DNA of 64,000 nucleotides from Zea mays (lineage: Eukaryota; Streptophyta; Magnoliopsida; Poales; Poaceae), in the NCBI RefSeq assembly GCF_902167145.1, contig NC_050098.1:11614501-11678500 (forward strand), given 5' to 3'. A model generated the notes under the pieces. That model ran no database searches. It had not been told where the DNA came from and was given only the letters and a program-made list of their open reading frames with translations. This document shows, one piece after another, positions 21,139-33,234 of the stretch. A program made the translations under genes and the position numbers. Every line of letters starts with the position of its first letter. The first letter of the stretch is position 1.

Positions 21139-24100
21139 TCAATCCAAGTTCCGCGAATCTAAGACATTTAGCTCACTACGCAGCCTGCAAAAGGTCTTCT
21201 CATCTAAAGGCTTGGTAAAGATATCGACTAGCTGGTTCTCGGTGCTAACATAAAACACTTCGATATCCCCCTTTTGCTGGTGGTCTCTCAAAAAGTGATG
21301 TCGGATGTCTATGTGCTTTGTGCGGCTGTGTTCAACAGGATTATCCGCCATACGGATAGCACTCTCATTATCACATAGGAGTGAGACTTTGCTCAGATTG
21401 TAGCCAAAGTCCATGAGAGTTTGCCTCATCCAAAGTAGTTGCGCGCAACACTGTCCTGCGGCAACATACTTGGCCTCAGCGGTGGATAGGGCAACAGAAG
21501 TTTGTTTCTTAGAACTCCATGACACCAGGAACCTTCCTAAGAATTGGCACGTCCCCGATGTACTCTTCCTATCGACCTTACATCCAGCATAATCGGAGTC
21601 TGAATATCCAATTAAGTCAAAGGTAGACCCCTTTGGATACCAGATCCCGAAGAACGGCGCAACGACTAAATATCTAAGAATTCGCTTAACGGCCACTAAG
21701 TGACACTCCCTTGGATCGGATTGAATTCTAGCACACATGCATACACTAAGCATAATATCCGGTCTACTAGCACATAAATAAAGTAAAGACCCTATCATAG
21801 ACCAGTATGCTTTTTGATCAACGGACTTACCTCCTTTGTTGAGGTCGACGTGTCCGTCGGTTCCCATTGGAGTCTTTGCGGGCTTGGCGTCCTTCATCCC
21901 AAACCTCTTGAGCAAGTCTTGTGTATACTTCGTTTGTGAGATGAAGGTGCCATCCTTGAGTTGCTTCACTTGGAACCCAAGGAAGTAGTTCAACTCGCCC
22001 ATCATCGACATCTCGAATTTCTGAGTCATCAGCCTGCTAAACTCTTCACAAGACTTTTGGTTAGTAGAACCAAATATTATGTCATCGACATAAATTTGGC
22101 ACACAAAAAGATCACCATCACAAGTCTTAGTGAATAAAGTTGGATCGACTTTCCCAACCTTGAAAGCATTAGCAATTAAAAAGTCTCTAAGGCATTCATA
22201 CCATGCTCTTGGGGCTTGCTTAAGTCCATAGAGCGCCTTAGATAGCTTACACACGTGGTCGGGGTACCGTTCATCCTCGAAGCCAGAGGGTTGCTCCACG
22301 TACACCTCCTCCTTGATTGGTCCGTTGAGGAAAGCGCTCTTCACATCCATTTGGAACAACCTAAAATAATGGTGAGCGGCATAGGCTAACAATATGCGAA
22401 TTGACTCTAGCCTAGCCACAGGAGCAAAAGTCTCCTCAAAGTCCAAACCTGCGACTTGGGCATAACCTTTTGCCACAAGTCTAGCCTTGTTCCTTGTCAC
22501 CACTCCGTGCTCGTCCTGTTTGTTGCGAAACACCCACTTGGTTCCCATAATGTTTTGCTTGGGACGAGGCACCAGTGTCCAAACTTCATTTCTCTTGAAG
22601 TTGTTGAGCTCTTCCTGCATGGCTAACACCCAGTCCGGATCTAGCAAGGCCTCTTCTACCCTGAAAGGCTCAATAGAAGATACAAAAGAGTAATGCTCAC
22701 AAAAATTAACTAATCTAGATCGAGTAGTTACTCCCTTGCTAATATCACCCAAAATTTGGTCAACGGGATGATTCCTTTGAATCGTCGCTCGAACTTGAGT
22801 TGGAGGTGCTGGTTGTGCTTCTTCCTCCATTATATGATCATCTTCTGCTCCCCCTTGATCACATGCCTCCTCTTGATGAACTTGTTCATCATCTAGAGTT
22901 GGGGGATGCACCATTGTTGAGGAAGAAGGTTGATCTTGCTCCTTTTGTTCCTGTGGACGCACATCTCCAATCACCATGGTGCGTATTGCGGCCGTTGGAA
23001 CGTCTTCTTCATCTACATCATCAAGATCAACAACTTGCTCTCTTGGAGAGCCATTAGTCTCATCAAATACAACGTCGCTAGAGACTTCAACCAAACCCGA
23101 TGATTTGTTGAAGACCCTATACGCCTTTGTATTTGAGTCATAACGTAACAAAAACCCTTTTACAGCTTTGGGAGCAAACTTAGAATTTCTACCTTTCTTT
23201 ACTAGAATATAACATTTGCTCCTAAATACACGAAAATACGAAACATTGGGTTTGTTACTGGTTAGGAGCTCATACGAAGTCTTCTTGAGGAGGCGATGAA
23301 GGTACACCCGGTTTATGACGTGGCAAGCCGTGTTCACGGCTTCCGACCAAAACCGCTCGGGTGTCTTGAATTCTCCAAGCATTGTCCTTGCCATGTCTAT
23401 GAGCGTCCTGTTCTTCCTCTCTACCACACCGTTTTGCTGTGGTGTGTAGGGAGCGGAGAACTCGTGCTTGATCCCTTCCTCCTCAAGGTACTCCTCCACT
23501 TGAAGGTTCTTGAACTCGGACCCGTTGTCGCTCCTTATCTTCTTCACCTTGAGCTCAAACTCATTTTGAGCTCTCCTTACGAAGCACTTGAGGGTCCCTT
23601 GGGTTTTCAGATTTATCCTGCAAAAAGAATACCCAAGTGAAGCGGGAAAAGTCATCAACTATAACAAGACCATACTTACTTCCTCCTATGCTTAGATAGG
23701 CGACGGGTCCGAAGAGGTCCATATGAAGCAACTCCAAAGGTCTTGATGTGGTCATCACATTTTTGGTATGATGAGAGCTTCCCACCTGTTTACCTGCTTG
23801 ACAAGCTGCACAAGGTCTATCTTTTTCGAAAGTAACATTTGTTAGACCTATCACGTGTTCTTCCTTTAGAAGTTTGTGAAGGTTCTTCATCCCCACATGT
23901 GCTAAGCGGCGATGCCACAGCCAGCCCATGCTAGTCTTAGCAATTAAGCATGCATCTAGACCGGCCTCCTCTTTTGCAAAATCAACTAAGTAGAGTTTGC
24001 CGTCTAATACACCCTTAAAAGCTAATGAACCATCACTCCTTCTAAAGACAGACACATCTACATTTGTGAATAAGCAATTATATCCCATATTACAAAGCTG

Positions 24101-24346
24101 ACTAACAGACAATAAGTTATATCCAAGCGACTCAACTAAAAACACATTAGAAATAGAGTGCTCGGATGAAATGGCAATCTTCCCTAGTCCTTTTACCTTG
24201 CCTTGATTCCCGTCACCGAATATGATTGAGTCTTGGGAATCCTTGTTCTTGACGTAGGAGGTGAACATCTTCTTCTCCCCCGTCATGTGGTTTGTGCATC
24301 CGCTGTCAATAATCCAGCTTGATCCCCCGGATGCATAAACCTGCAA
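21139..24346 (-). pseudogene. pol: Opie-type pol (protease, integrase, RT, RNase H), frameshifted
   Basis: Read on the minus strand: protease with WIIDSGCTNHMTG, the integrase HHCC zinc domain (HRRLAH...CAACQAGK), catalytic DLFGPV and SDNGSEF with VERKNRT, then reverse transcriptase with YVDDIIFGS and RNase H with SDSDYAGC and ALSTAEAKY, ending LDSRNLD. Near 23605-23612 one extra base shifts the frame between the DKSE block and the next integrase segment. Frame one therefore stops at 23561 and the downstream 840 residues are in another frame. All enzymatic motifs survive, but a single polyprotein cannot be made. It normally copies and integrates the element within virus-like particles. Confidence 0.85.
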
Positions 24347-24352
24347 GGCAAA

Positions 24353-26740
24353 TTAGGCTTGGGTCTTAGGTACCCAACTCTCGTTGGGTCCTACAAGGTT
24401 AGTAACAATAGCCTTAGGGATCCAAATGCAAGTTTTATCTCCTTTGCATTTTGCCCCTAATTTCCTAGCAATCACCTTCTTATCCTTTCTACAAATAGCA
24501 AAGGAAGCATTTAAAGCATGATAAATTGTAGAAGATTCATTACTTGTTTTCCTAGGTACATGAGCATTTCTCCTAGGCACATGATGAATGACATTTTTCC
24601 TAGCCAAACTTCTATCATGCATAATAGAAGAACTTGAAGCAAACATTGCATTTGAATCATAAGCATGTGAAACAACATCATTGCAACTTCTATCATGATG
24701 AACATTCCTAGAATATCTCCTATCATGGTATAAGAAAGCATGGTTCTTTTGAATACTTTTTGCCATAGGGCCCTTCCCTTTCTCCTTGGTAGAGATGGGA
24801 GCCTTATGACTTGTCAAGTTCTTGGCTTCCCTCTTGAAGCCAAGCCCATCCTTAATTGAGGGGTGTCTACCAACCGTGTAGGCATCCCTTGCAAATTTTA
24901 GTTTATCAAAATCATTTTTGCTAGTCTTAAGTTGAGCATTAAGACTAGCCACTTCATCATTTAGTTTAGAAATGCAAACTAGGTGTTCACTACAAGCATC
25001 AACATTAAAATCTTTGCACCTATTGCAAATCGTAACATGTTCTTCACGAGAGGTTGTTTTACTAGCTATTTCTAACTTAGCACTCAAATCATCATTAACA
25101 CTTTTTAGGCTAGAGATAGATTCATGGCATGTAGACAATTCACATGAAAGCATTTCATTTCTTTTAATTTCTAAAGCAAGAGAATTTTGTGCTTCTACAA
25201 ACTTATCATGTTCTTCATACAAAAGATCCTCTTGCTTTTCTAATAATCTATTCTTATCATTCAAGGCATCAATCAACTCATTGATCTTATCAATCTTAGA
25301 TCTATCTAAGCCCTTGAACAAACTAGCGTAGTCTATTTCATCATCGCTAGATTCATCATCACTAGAAGCATAAGTAGACTTTCGAGTGTTTACCTTCTTC
25401 TCCTTTGCCATTAGGCATGTGTGATGCTCGTTTGGGAAGAGGGACGACTTGTTGAAGGCCGAGGCGGCGAGTCCTTCGTTGTCGGAGTCGGACGACGAAC
25501 AATCCGAGTCCCACTCCTTGCCAAGGTGTGCCTCGCCCTTGGCCTTCTTGTAGGCCTTCTTCTTTTCCCTCTTCTTCTCTTGTTCCTGGTCACTATCATT
25601 ATCGGGACAATTAGCGATAAAATGACCAATCTTACCACATTTGAAGCATGAGCGCTTCCCCTTCGTCTTGTTCTTGTTGGGATGCTCCTTGCAACCCCTT
25701 AGCGCCGTCTTGAAACGTTTGATGATGAGGGCCATCTCTTCCTCATTGAGCCCTGCCGCCTCAACTTGTGCCACCTTGCTAGGTAGCACTTCCTTGCTCC
25801 TTGTTGCTTTGAGAGCAACTGTTTGAGGCTCGTGGATTGGGCCATTCAACGCATCATCAACGTATCTTGCTTCCTTGATCATCATCCGCCCGCTTACAAA
25901 CTTCTCAAGTATTTCCTCGGGCGTCATCTTGGTGTACCTAGGATTCTCACAAATATTGTTTACAAGATGTGGATCAAGGACAGTGAAGGACCTTAACATT
26001 AGGCGGACGACGTCGTGGTCCATCCATCGTGTGCTTCCATAGCTCCTTATTTTGTTGACGAGGGTTTTGAGCCGGTTGTACGTTTGGGTTGGCTCCTCTC
26101 CCCTGATCATCGCGAACCTTCCTAGTTCGCCTTCCACCAACTCCATCTTGGTGAGCATGGTGACGTCGTTCCCCTCATGTGAGATCTTGAGGGTGTCCCA
26201 GATCTGCTTGGCGTTATCCAAGCCGCTCACCTTATGGTATTCATCCCTGCACAATGATGCTAGAAGAACAGTAGTAGCTTGTGCATTTTTGTGAATTTGC
26301 TCATTGATAAATATGGGACTATCAGTACTATCAAATTGCATTCCACTCTCTACTATCTCCCATATGCTTGGATGGAGAGAGAACAAGTGACTACGCATTT
26401 TGTGACTCCAAAATCCGTAGTCCTCTCCATCAAAGTGAGGAGGTTTACCAAGTGGAATGGAGAGTAAATGAGCATTTGTACTTTGCGGAGTACGAGAATA
26501 ATCAAAAGAAAAGTTTGAATTGACCGTTTTCTTTTTCTCATAGTCGTCGTCGTCCTTTTGGGAAGAAGAGGACTCGTCGCTGTCGTCATAGTAGACGATC
26601 TTCTTGATCCGCCTCTTCTTCTTCCCTTCCTTCTTCTTTTGACTCGAGCCGGAGTCATTTGCTTTGTCGTCCCTCGGCTCGTTGAAGATGGTCTCCTTCT
26701 CCTTGTCGTTGACCACCATCCCCTTTCCCTTAGGATCCAT
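24353..26740 (-). CDS. gag: Opie-type gag (long Sirevirus capsid/nucleocapsid protein)
   Basis: 795 aa starting MDPKGKGMVVND. It has a charged Lys/Asp-rich N-terminus, a capsid-like UBN2/retrotran_gag region (about 95-300, with LLSIPLGKPPHFDGEDYGFW), a CCHC zinc knuckle CFKCGKIGHFIANC near residue 370, an acidic stretch and a long coiled-coil C-terminal extension typical of Sireviruses. It packages the RNA in virus-like particles. The frame is intact. It ends in TAA (24355-24353), and pol continues in the same frame two codons later, so expression of pol would need read-through or another route. Confidence 0.85.
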   Translation of the reverse strand: MDPKGKGMVVNDKEKETIFNEPRDDKANDSGSSQKKKEGKKKRRIKKIVYYDDSDESSSSQKDDDDYEKKKTVNSNFSFDYSRTPQSTNAHLLSIPLGKPPHFDGEDYGFWSHKMRSHLFSLHPSIWEIVESGMQFDSTDSPIFINEQIHKNAQATTVLLASLCRDEYHKVSGLDNAKQIWDTLKISHEGNDVTMLTKMELVEGELGRFAMIRGEEPTQTYNRLKTLVNKIRSYGSTRWMDHDVVRLMLRSFTVLDPHLVNNICENPRYTKMTPEEILEKFVSGRMMIKEARYVDDALNGPIHEPQTVALKATRSKEVLPSKVAQVEAAGLNEEEMALIIKRFKTALRGCKEHPNKNKTKGKRSCFKCGKIGHFIANCPDNDSDQEQEKKREKKKAYKKAKGEAHLGKEWDSDCSSSDSDNEGLAASAFNKSSLFPNEHHTCLMAKEKKVNTRKSTYASSDDESSDDEIDYASLFKGLDRSKIDKINELIDALNDKNRLLEKQEDLLYEEHDKFVEAQNSLALEIKRNEMLSCELSTCHESISSLKSVNDDLSAKLEIASKTTSREEHVTICNRCKDFNVDACSEHLVCISKLNDEVASLNAQLKTSKNDFDKLKFARDAYTVGRHPSIKDGLGFKREAKNLTSHKAPISTKEKGKGPMAKSIQKNHAFLYHDRRYSRNVHHDRSCNDVVSHAYDSNAMFASSSSIMHDRSLARKNVIHHVPRRNAHVPRKTSNESSTIYHALNASFAICRKDKKVIARKLGAKCKGDKTCIWIPKAIVTNLVGPNESWVPKTQA

Positions 26741-26777
26741 CTCTTCAGGCGATTAGTCCCTTTCTTGAAGAGAACGA

Positions 26778-26788
26778 CTCCGATACCA
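26778..26788 (-). other. Primer-binding site of the Opie-type element
   Basis: Minus strand TGGTATCGGAG, two bases after the 5' LTR. It is complementary to the 3' end of initiator-Met tRNA, the usual copia primer. Confidence 0.8.
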
Positions 26789-26790
26789 AT

Positions 26791-28058
26791 TGAGAGCACC
26801 GAGAGGGGGGGGGGGGGTGAATAGGTGATCCTATAAAAACTTGAAACTTAATGCCACAAAACTTGATTAGGAGTTAGCACAATAAAGCCAAGTGGCAAGA
26901 GAGGAGTTCTTGCAAGACACGATAACCACAAGAAGATCAACACAGATAAACACAGTGGTTTATCCCGTGGTTCGGCCAAGTCCAACACTTGCCTACTCCA
27001 CGTTGTAGCGTCCCAACGGATGAGGGTTGCAATCAACCCCTCTCAAGCGGTCCAAAGACCCACTTGAATACCACAATGTTTTGCTTTGTTTCACTATATC
27101 CCTCTTGCGAGGAATCTCCACAACTTGGAGCCTCTCGCCCTTACAATTTGATGTTCACAAAGAAGCACGAAAGTAAGGCTGGGATGAGCAACGCACACAA
27201 GACACAAAATCAGAGCACAAATACGCACACAAGTCACAACTCGAGCTCACAACACAACCCAAAGAGTTTTCTACTCAAATGGAGCTCTAGTTGCTATCAC
27301 AAAGAATCGAATGCGCGGAATTGGAGTCTTGGTGCTTAGGAATGCTTAGAGAATGCTTGGTGTACTCCTCCATGCGCCTAGGGGTCCCTTTTATAGCCCC
27401 AAGGCAGCTAGGAGCCGTTGAGAGCATTCCAGGAAGGCAATTCTTGCCTTCTGTCGCCTGGCGCACCGGACAGTCCGGTGCACCACCGGACACTGTCCGG
27501 TGCGGATTTCTTTCCTGTTTTGGCGCAGCCGACCGTTGAAGATCCAGAGCCGTTGGCGCACTGGACACTGTCCGGTGCACACCGGACAGTCCGATGCCCC
27601 CTTCTGACCGTTGGCTCTGCCACGCGTCGCGCGCGGATTAAGCGGTCGACCATTCGCCCGGCCGACTGTTGGCTCACCGGACAGTCCGGTGCACCACCGG
27701 ACAGTCCGGTGATTTATAGCCGTACGCCGCCGACGAAACCCGAGAGCAGCCAGTTCGCCAGAGCCAGCCTGGCGCACCGAACACTGTCCGGTGCACCACC
27801 GGACACTGTCCGGTGCACCCAGACTGCGCAGAGTCTTGGCTGCTCAGCCAAGTCTTTTCCAAATTGGTCTTTTCCTGTTTCTAGCACTTAGACACAATAC
27901 ATTAGTCTCCAAAACAATGTACTAAGTCTTAGAAACATACCTTTACTCTTGATTTGCACTTCTTAAGTCTTTGGCACAAATATTACTCAAAGCATTTGTG
28001 TGGAGCACTTAATCACCAAAATCTTATAGAAATGTCCCAAGGGTACATTTCCCTTTCA
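26791..28058 (-). repeat. 5' LTR of the Opie-type element
   Basis: 1268 bp, TG...CA, with a run of about twelve G at 26805-26817 near its PBS-side end. It is the partner of 19059-20337. Confidence 0.9.
27388..27395 (-). promoter_or_regulatory. TATA box in the 5' LTR (Opie-type)
   Basis: Minus-strand GGGCTATAAAAGGG, downstream of the palindrome cluster. This is the promoter that would drive the element. Confidence 0.65.
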
Positions 28059-28324
28059 AGGCTATAAAAGGACCCCTCCACGACCCCAAGAAAAACATCA
28101 AGGCTGCATACAAGTGTAGAAACATTGTGGAACATTTCTCTACCCCTCCCTTATGTATATCTCTCTAGATCTAGTGTTGACGTGGTTATAAGCCAAAAGA
28201 GAGAGAGGAGGAGTGCTGCTGAGAGATAGAGCGGAGATCTTGAGAAAGTGGTGGTATTGTTACTCTACTGAAGAGCTATCGATAGTTGTGACAACCTCGG
28301 TTTTGTGTAACCAACATCCACATA
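28059..28324 (+). mobile_element. Right part of the old Sirevirus LTR
   Basis: It begins with the AGGCT duplication followed by ATAAAAGGACCCC, so the TATA box of the old LTR is restored on this side. CA-rich and GAGAGAGAGG-rich R/U5-like sequence follows, then it runs abruptly into pol. PBS, gag, protease and integrase are absent, so a large internal deletion is inferred. Confidence 0.5.
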
Positions 28325-28856
28325 GTGAAAGACTCGGTCCGTCACCTGGTGACGAATACTTCAAAAGGGGTTATTACCCGTTCACAAAAAAATGCTTCAT
28401 TTGTTGAACATCATGCCTTTGTTTCTTGTGTTGAGCCTACTTGTATAGATGAGGCACTACAGGATCCGGATTGGGTGAACGCTATGCATGAAGAACTAAA
28501 CAAATTTACCCGGAATCAAGTTTGGACAATTGAAGAGCCTTCACAAAATGCAAGAGCCATTGTAACAAAGTGGGTGTTTAGAAACAAGTAAGATGATCAA
28601 GGAGTAATTGTGCGGAACAAGGCAAGGCTAGTTGCAAAGCGGTTCTCTCAAGTTGAAGGATTGTATTTTGGAGAGACCTTTGCATCGGTTGCTCGACTTG
28701 AAGCCATCTGTATCCTTCTTGCATATGCATCAAACAATAACATTAAACTATATCAAATGGATGTAAAAAGTGCATTTTTAAATGGCTTCATTAATGAACT
28801 TGTATATGTTGAGCAACCCCTCATATTTGAAGACCCTAGATATTCTAATCATGTTT
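28325..28856 (+). pseudogene. pol: Old Sirevirus reverse transcriptase, N-terminal part
   Basis: It reads KGVITRSQKNASFVEHHAFV, then the copia RT entry (DPDWVNAMHEELNKF, ...TKWVFRNK), a stop at about 28589-28591, then RNKARLVAK and [11 protein letters not shown] to NHV. It is closely related to the Opie-type RT but decayed. The frame is split between N-H-V and the following residues by the solo LTR at 28857; the reading resumes at 32140. Confidence 0.8.
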
Positions 28857-31800
28857 TGTAATGCCCTAATTTGTAAAAGCATAAGAAATGAGATTATTTT
28901 CCCTATGTGTGTTGCCTTTACTCATTGGTACATGTGAATAGCCACATTTAAAAAAATGAATAACTAACAAGTGGCACATAAACAACTTATGCATCATGTT
29001 GGGTCTTATTTGTTTGTGCATTTAAAATAATAATAATAATAAATAATAATAGCTTGAGATGTGGATTGAAACCAAAATTAAAATTAGGGTTTGGAAATAG
29101 GGATGAATGAAAAGACAAAGAAAGAGGATATAAAATATAAAGAAAAAATTATATACCTCAAAAATTGGTGTTTTTAATTTAGCAATATAATTTAGGGTAA
29201 ATTTGGCACAAGATTTGAATTTAAAGATAAATTAAAGTGGAATTTGGGAGTAGAGAAAAAGAAAATAAAAAAGAAAGGAAAGAACTCTCCACTGTGGACC
29301 GAAACACCTGCAAGCCGGCCCATTCCCCACTACCTTCCCTCTCTCCGCGCGGCCCAGAACCACATCCCCGCGCCGTCGGTGCGCGCTGGCGAGTGGGCCC
29401 CGCTGACCATACACTCAGCCAATACCCATGCGCCTGCTGACGCTGTGTCACGGGTCCCACTTGTCTGCGATTTCTTCTCCACCGAACTCCTCGCGCTGAC
29501 CACAACCGCGCTGTCAGCTGGGGTCGTGACCGAACGGTCCGCGCGATTCCGCCGCGGCCGCTGCGGCTGTTGCGCCAACTAGGGATACTCGGGGATAAAT
29601 TCTCGCACTACCTCCCCGTCCGCGTGCGCACTCTCGCCCGAGTTCTACTCTCTCCGTGAAAGTACCACCTGCAACGCCGCTGCGTGCCGTGGCGTGAGAA
29701 GGGAGTGTCGCCGCGAGGGGATTTCAGAGTCGTCGGCGTCCGGGCCTTCGGTTTAGTGCCCAACGTCTGCTACGAGTTCGTGGGAGTGTGATTGTGTCCT
29801 CGCCGCGCGGGATTACCAACCGGAGCTCGGAGAATTGCTCGCCGGTGCGCAGGAGCCACCGCGGGACCGCACTCCGCCGCGGATCGATCCCCCTGGATGC
29901 GCCATCTCCGGTGAGTTCGGGCTTCTCCATTTTGCATCGTACAGCGCTACAGTTTTCCACCAGCTGATTGAAGGATAGATGCTAGAATGCTTGAATCGCG
30001 GTGTCCGGCCATGGCACCACCGCAAATATGGCCTCCGTCGTGTCTGTCCGTCGCCCGTCGGGGTGAAGGGGGGTAGAACTTGTGCTGTTGGATCGGATCC
30101 CTACGGGTTAGATTAGATCTGCCAGCGTACCGTGTTCAGCCGAGCGCGCGCAACCGTAGATCCATGATCCGAGGGTGGCGATTAGATCGCGGGCTCGGTG
30201 AATGTGAACCGTAGGATTCTGATCCGACGTGTGAGGATGAACCCAGGTTCATGAGTGTCTCCGTCTAATCTGGACCGACGATTTTAGATCTGGCGGCTCC
30301 TGTACCCCGATACCCCTTCGTCGCATGCTTTTGCTAAAGAAGCCCTGGTGAATTTCAATATAAACCCGCGGTCCGCAGGGACTATTCACTGTGTCTCGGG
30401 AATCTCACTCCGAAGCCCCTGACCTTTACAGAAAATGAGGCCAGTCCAGTCAACTCGAAATTCAGATAAAAATAAAATAGAAATAGATTTTTAATGTATA
30501 GAACTTGTTTAATTTGTAGAAAATACATATGAACTCTAAATTGGTCCATTTCAGTTCCTAAATTTTTGTAATAATATTGTCTAGTCATTAGTGCCTCTGT
30601 TTTGACATGAAAGACAATTTAAAATTTATCTATCACTTAATCTGGTATTAAATACATAAAACCTTTGGAAATTCATAACTTAAAATCTATAACTCTAAAT
30701 TTAATGATTCCAGTTCCTATGATCTTATTCTAGTGTCTAGATTATTACTGTGTATTTTATTTACATATTTGGTGTGATGTTAATTTTTGCTATACTATGT
30801 ATGTGTTGTGTTGATGCGAGTAGACGAGCAAGCTACAGAGGATCCTGAGGTTCAGCTGGTAGAGACTGCTGAGCAGGAGCTCGTTGAAGGCAAGTTGTGC
30901 CCTTGATCACTTCTTTTACACATTCATGTTCTTATTAATCATAATGATCTGCATAGGTTAATTTTGATGGGACCCAATAGGTTACCCTAGATTTTGACTA
31001 TCTTTATACCTTGTTTCACCACTGGTTTTACTACAAACTTTTTGGGTAGTACATGCTATTGCTTTATGTGGCTTTGGGTATAGAGATATTCATCACTCAT
31101 TGTTATACTCTTTATTATCTGTTTATTATTAACTGTCATGATAAGATTATTATGTTAATGGGAAAATGGAGAACCACCCGGGAAAACAGTGCTACCACAA
31201 GGGTTTAATGGGACGCCCTTGGCTGATTAACTAGGAAAGCTAGTGGATGACTACCTTACCCGAAAGGGGCAAGGGCAGTAGGGGAGTGGTCAGTGTAGGG
31301 AGGTCCTTGGGTTGATTTTGCTGCGATGACGGTCAGGCGAGGGATTCCTGCACTGGAGCTTCCCATAAACTGTAGCGGGTTTTCTGAAGCTAGTGGAACT
31401 TTGTAAAGGCCTCGTAGTGGTACCCTGCCTCGCTTCCTAGGTAGAGGTGTATGGGGTCTGATCAACTCCATGGCAAATGGGTAACACGACTTGTGGGTAA
31501 AGATGCGCAACCTCTGTAGAGTGTAAAACTGGTATACTAGCCGTGCTCACGGTCATGAGCGGCTCAGACACTCACATGATTAATTTATGGAACTTAAACT
31601 CAATTGGTCATTTCATTGTATGTAGGACTATTTTATTATTACTTTTATTTATTATTACTATGTTTGGTATTTACTTACACTTAGTAATTGCTAATAAAAT
31701 TTTGACCAACTTATAAAAGCAATGCTCAGCTTTAGCCTTTATTTCATTGATCAGCCTTACACCTCATGAACTCCCACCTTTGGTGAGTTCATGCCACATT

Positions 31801-32134
31801 ATTCCCCACAACTTGTTGAGCGATGAACATGTGTGAGCTCACTCTTGCTGTCTCACACCCCCCACAGGAGAAGAACTGGTGGCTCAGGAGGAGCTGCAAG
31901 GCTAGGAGTTTGATCTGATCTAGGTGGCGTTTCTGAGTTGACATTGGCGCCAACGACGATCCTTAGTTCGTTTTATATTTATTCTTTTATTTTGTAATAA
32001 GACTTCCGCTATGTAATAAGTACTCTGATTTTATGTGACATTATTCGCTATACACTCTGTTATTATATATGTTGTCTTCTTTGGCGCATGTATGAGATAC
32101 ACTCGGCTTTGTTCCTTAAAGCCCGGGTGTGACT
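28857..32134 (+). mobile_element. Gypsy solo LTR (related to the 3.6 kb LTRs)
   Basis: 3278 bp starting TGTAATGCCCTAATTTG and ending CCCGGGTGTGACT, flanked by TGTTT at 28852-28856 and 32135-32139. The last base should be A in a canonical TG...CA end. There is no internal domain or second LTR, so it is a solo LTR left by LTR-LTR recombination. Blocks at about 30935-31090 and 31170-31600 match the LTRs of the 35315-43655 element strongly, while the ends diverge. Intron-like signals lie at 29911 (GTGAGT), 30900 (GCAAGT) and 31867 (CCCACAG). Confidence 0.85.
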
Positions 32135-32744
32135 TGTTTACAGGTTGTACAAGGTGCTATACGGACTAAAGCAAGCTCCAAGGGCTTGGTATGAGCGTCT
32201 CCACGACTTCTTTATTTAGAAGGGCTTTAAGATCGGAGTCGTCGACACCACAATATTCACCAAGAAGCATAACATTGATATTTTCATTTGTCAAGTTTAT
32301 GTTGATGATATAATCTTTGGCTTGACAAATGATTGGAATTTGGTGAGATAATGTCAAAGGAGTTCGAGATGTCAATGATTGGCGAGCTTACTTTCTTCCT
32401 CGGATTTCAAGTCAAGCAAATGAAGGAAGGAAACTTCCTCTCTCAAGAGAAGTATACCAAAGACTTGTTGAAAAGATTCAAAATGGAGGATTGCAAGCCA
32501 ATCGAGACACCCATGCCTACTAATGGACATCTCGACCTAGATGAGGGAGGTAAACCAGTTCATCAAACTCTCTACCGCTCTATGATTGGTAGTTTATTGT
32601 ACCTTACCGCATCTAGGCCTGACATCATGTTTAGTGCATGTATGTGTGCCCACTTTCAAGCAAATCCTAAGGAAGCCCATCTTAGTGCTGTTAAAAGAAT
32701 CCTTAGGTACCTAAAGCACACTCCAAGCATTGGCCTTTGGTATC
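32135..32744 (+). pseudogene. pol: Old Sirevirus reverse transcriptase, C-terminal part
   Basis: It continues with [19 protein letters not shown], stops at 32218-32220, reaches the catalytic YVDDIIFG, has another stop, and then reads [19 protein letters not shown] and [20 protein letters not shown] to GLWY. The RT thumb and connection are recognisable. The Huck element cuts it at the GTATC duplication (32740-32744). Confidence 0.8.
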
Positions 32745-33234
32745 TGTCGGGGACCATAATTAGGGGTACCCTCAAGACGCCTAATTCTCAGCTGGTAACC
32801 CCCATCAGCATAAAGCTGCAAAGGCCTGATGGGTACGATTAAGTCAGGGATCAGTCCACACGAGTGACTCGATCATGCTTCACCCGAGCCTAGCCTCGGC
32901 CAAGGGCAGCCGACCTCGAGAGACTTCCGTCTCGCCCGAGGCCCCCTTTTTATGGCGGACACATCACCGGCTCGCCCGATGCCTTGGCTTCGCTCAGAAG
33001 CAACCTTGACTAAATCGCCACACCGACTGACCAAATTGCAGGGGCATTTAACGCAAAGGTGGCCTGACACCTTTATCCTGACACGCGCCCCCGGCAGAGC
33101 CGAAGTGACCGCCGTCACTCCACCGCTCCACTAACCAGTCTGACAGAGGGACAGCGCCGCCTGCGCCACTCCGACTGCAGTACCACTCGACAGAGTGAGT
33201 CTGACCGACAGTCAGGTCTTGACAAAGGCGCCAC

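Larger units (their letters stand above)
19059..28058 (-). mobile_element. Opie/Ji-type Sirevirus (Ty1/copia), full-length
   Basis: A 9.0 kb element on the minus strand with LTRs 26791-28058 (5') and 19059-20337 (3'), both TG...CA, flanked by the duplication AGGCT at 19054-19058 and 28059-28063. Minus-strand order is PBS (26788-26778), gag (26740-24353), protease-integrase-RT-RNase H (24346-21139), then a non-coding region with several polypurine tracts. Gag and pol share one frame, separated by one TAA. A frameshift in the integrase breaks pol. The LTRs differ at thirty or more positions by eye, so the insertion is the older of the two dated most easily here. Family name is from recognised LTR and gag sequence. 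Confidence 0.9.
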
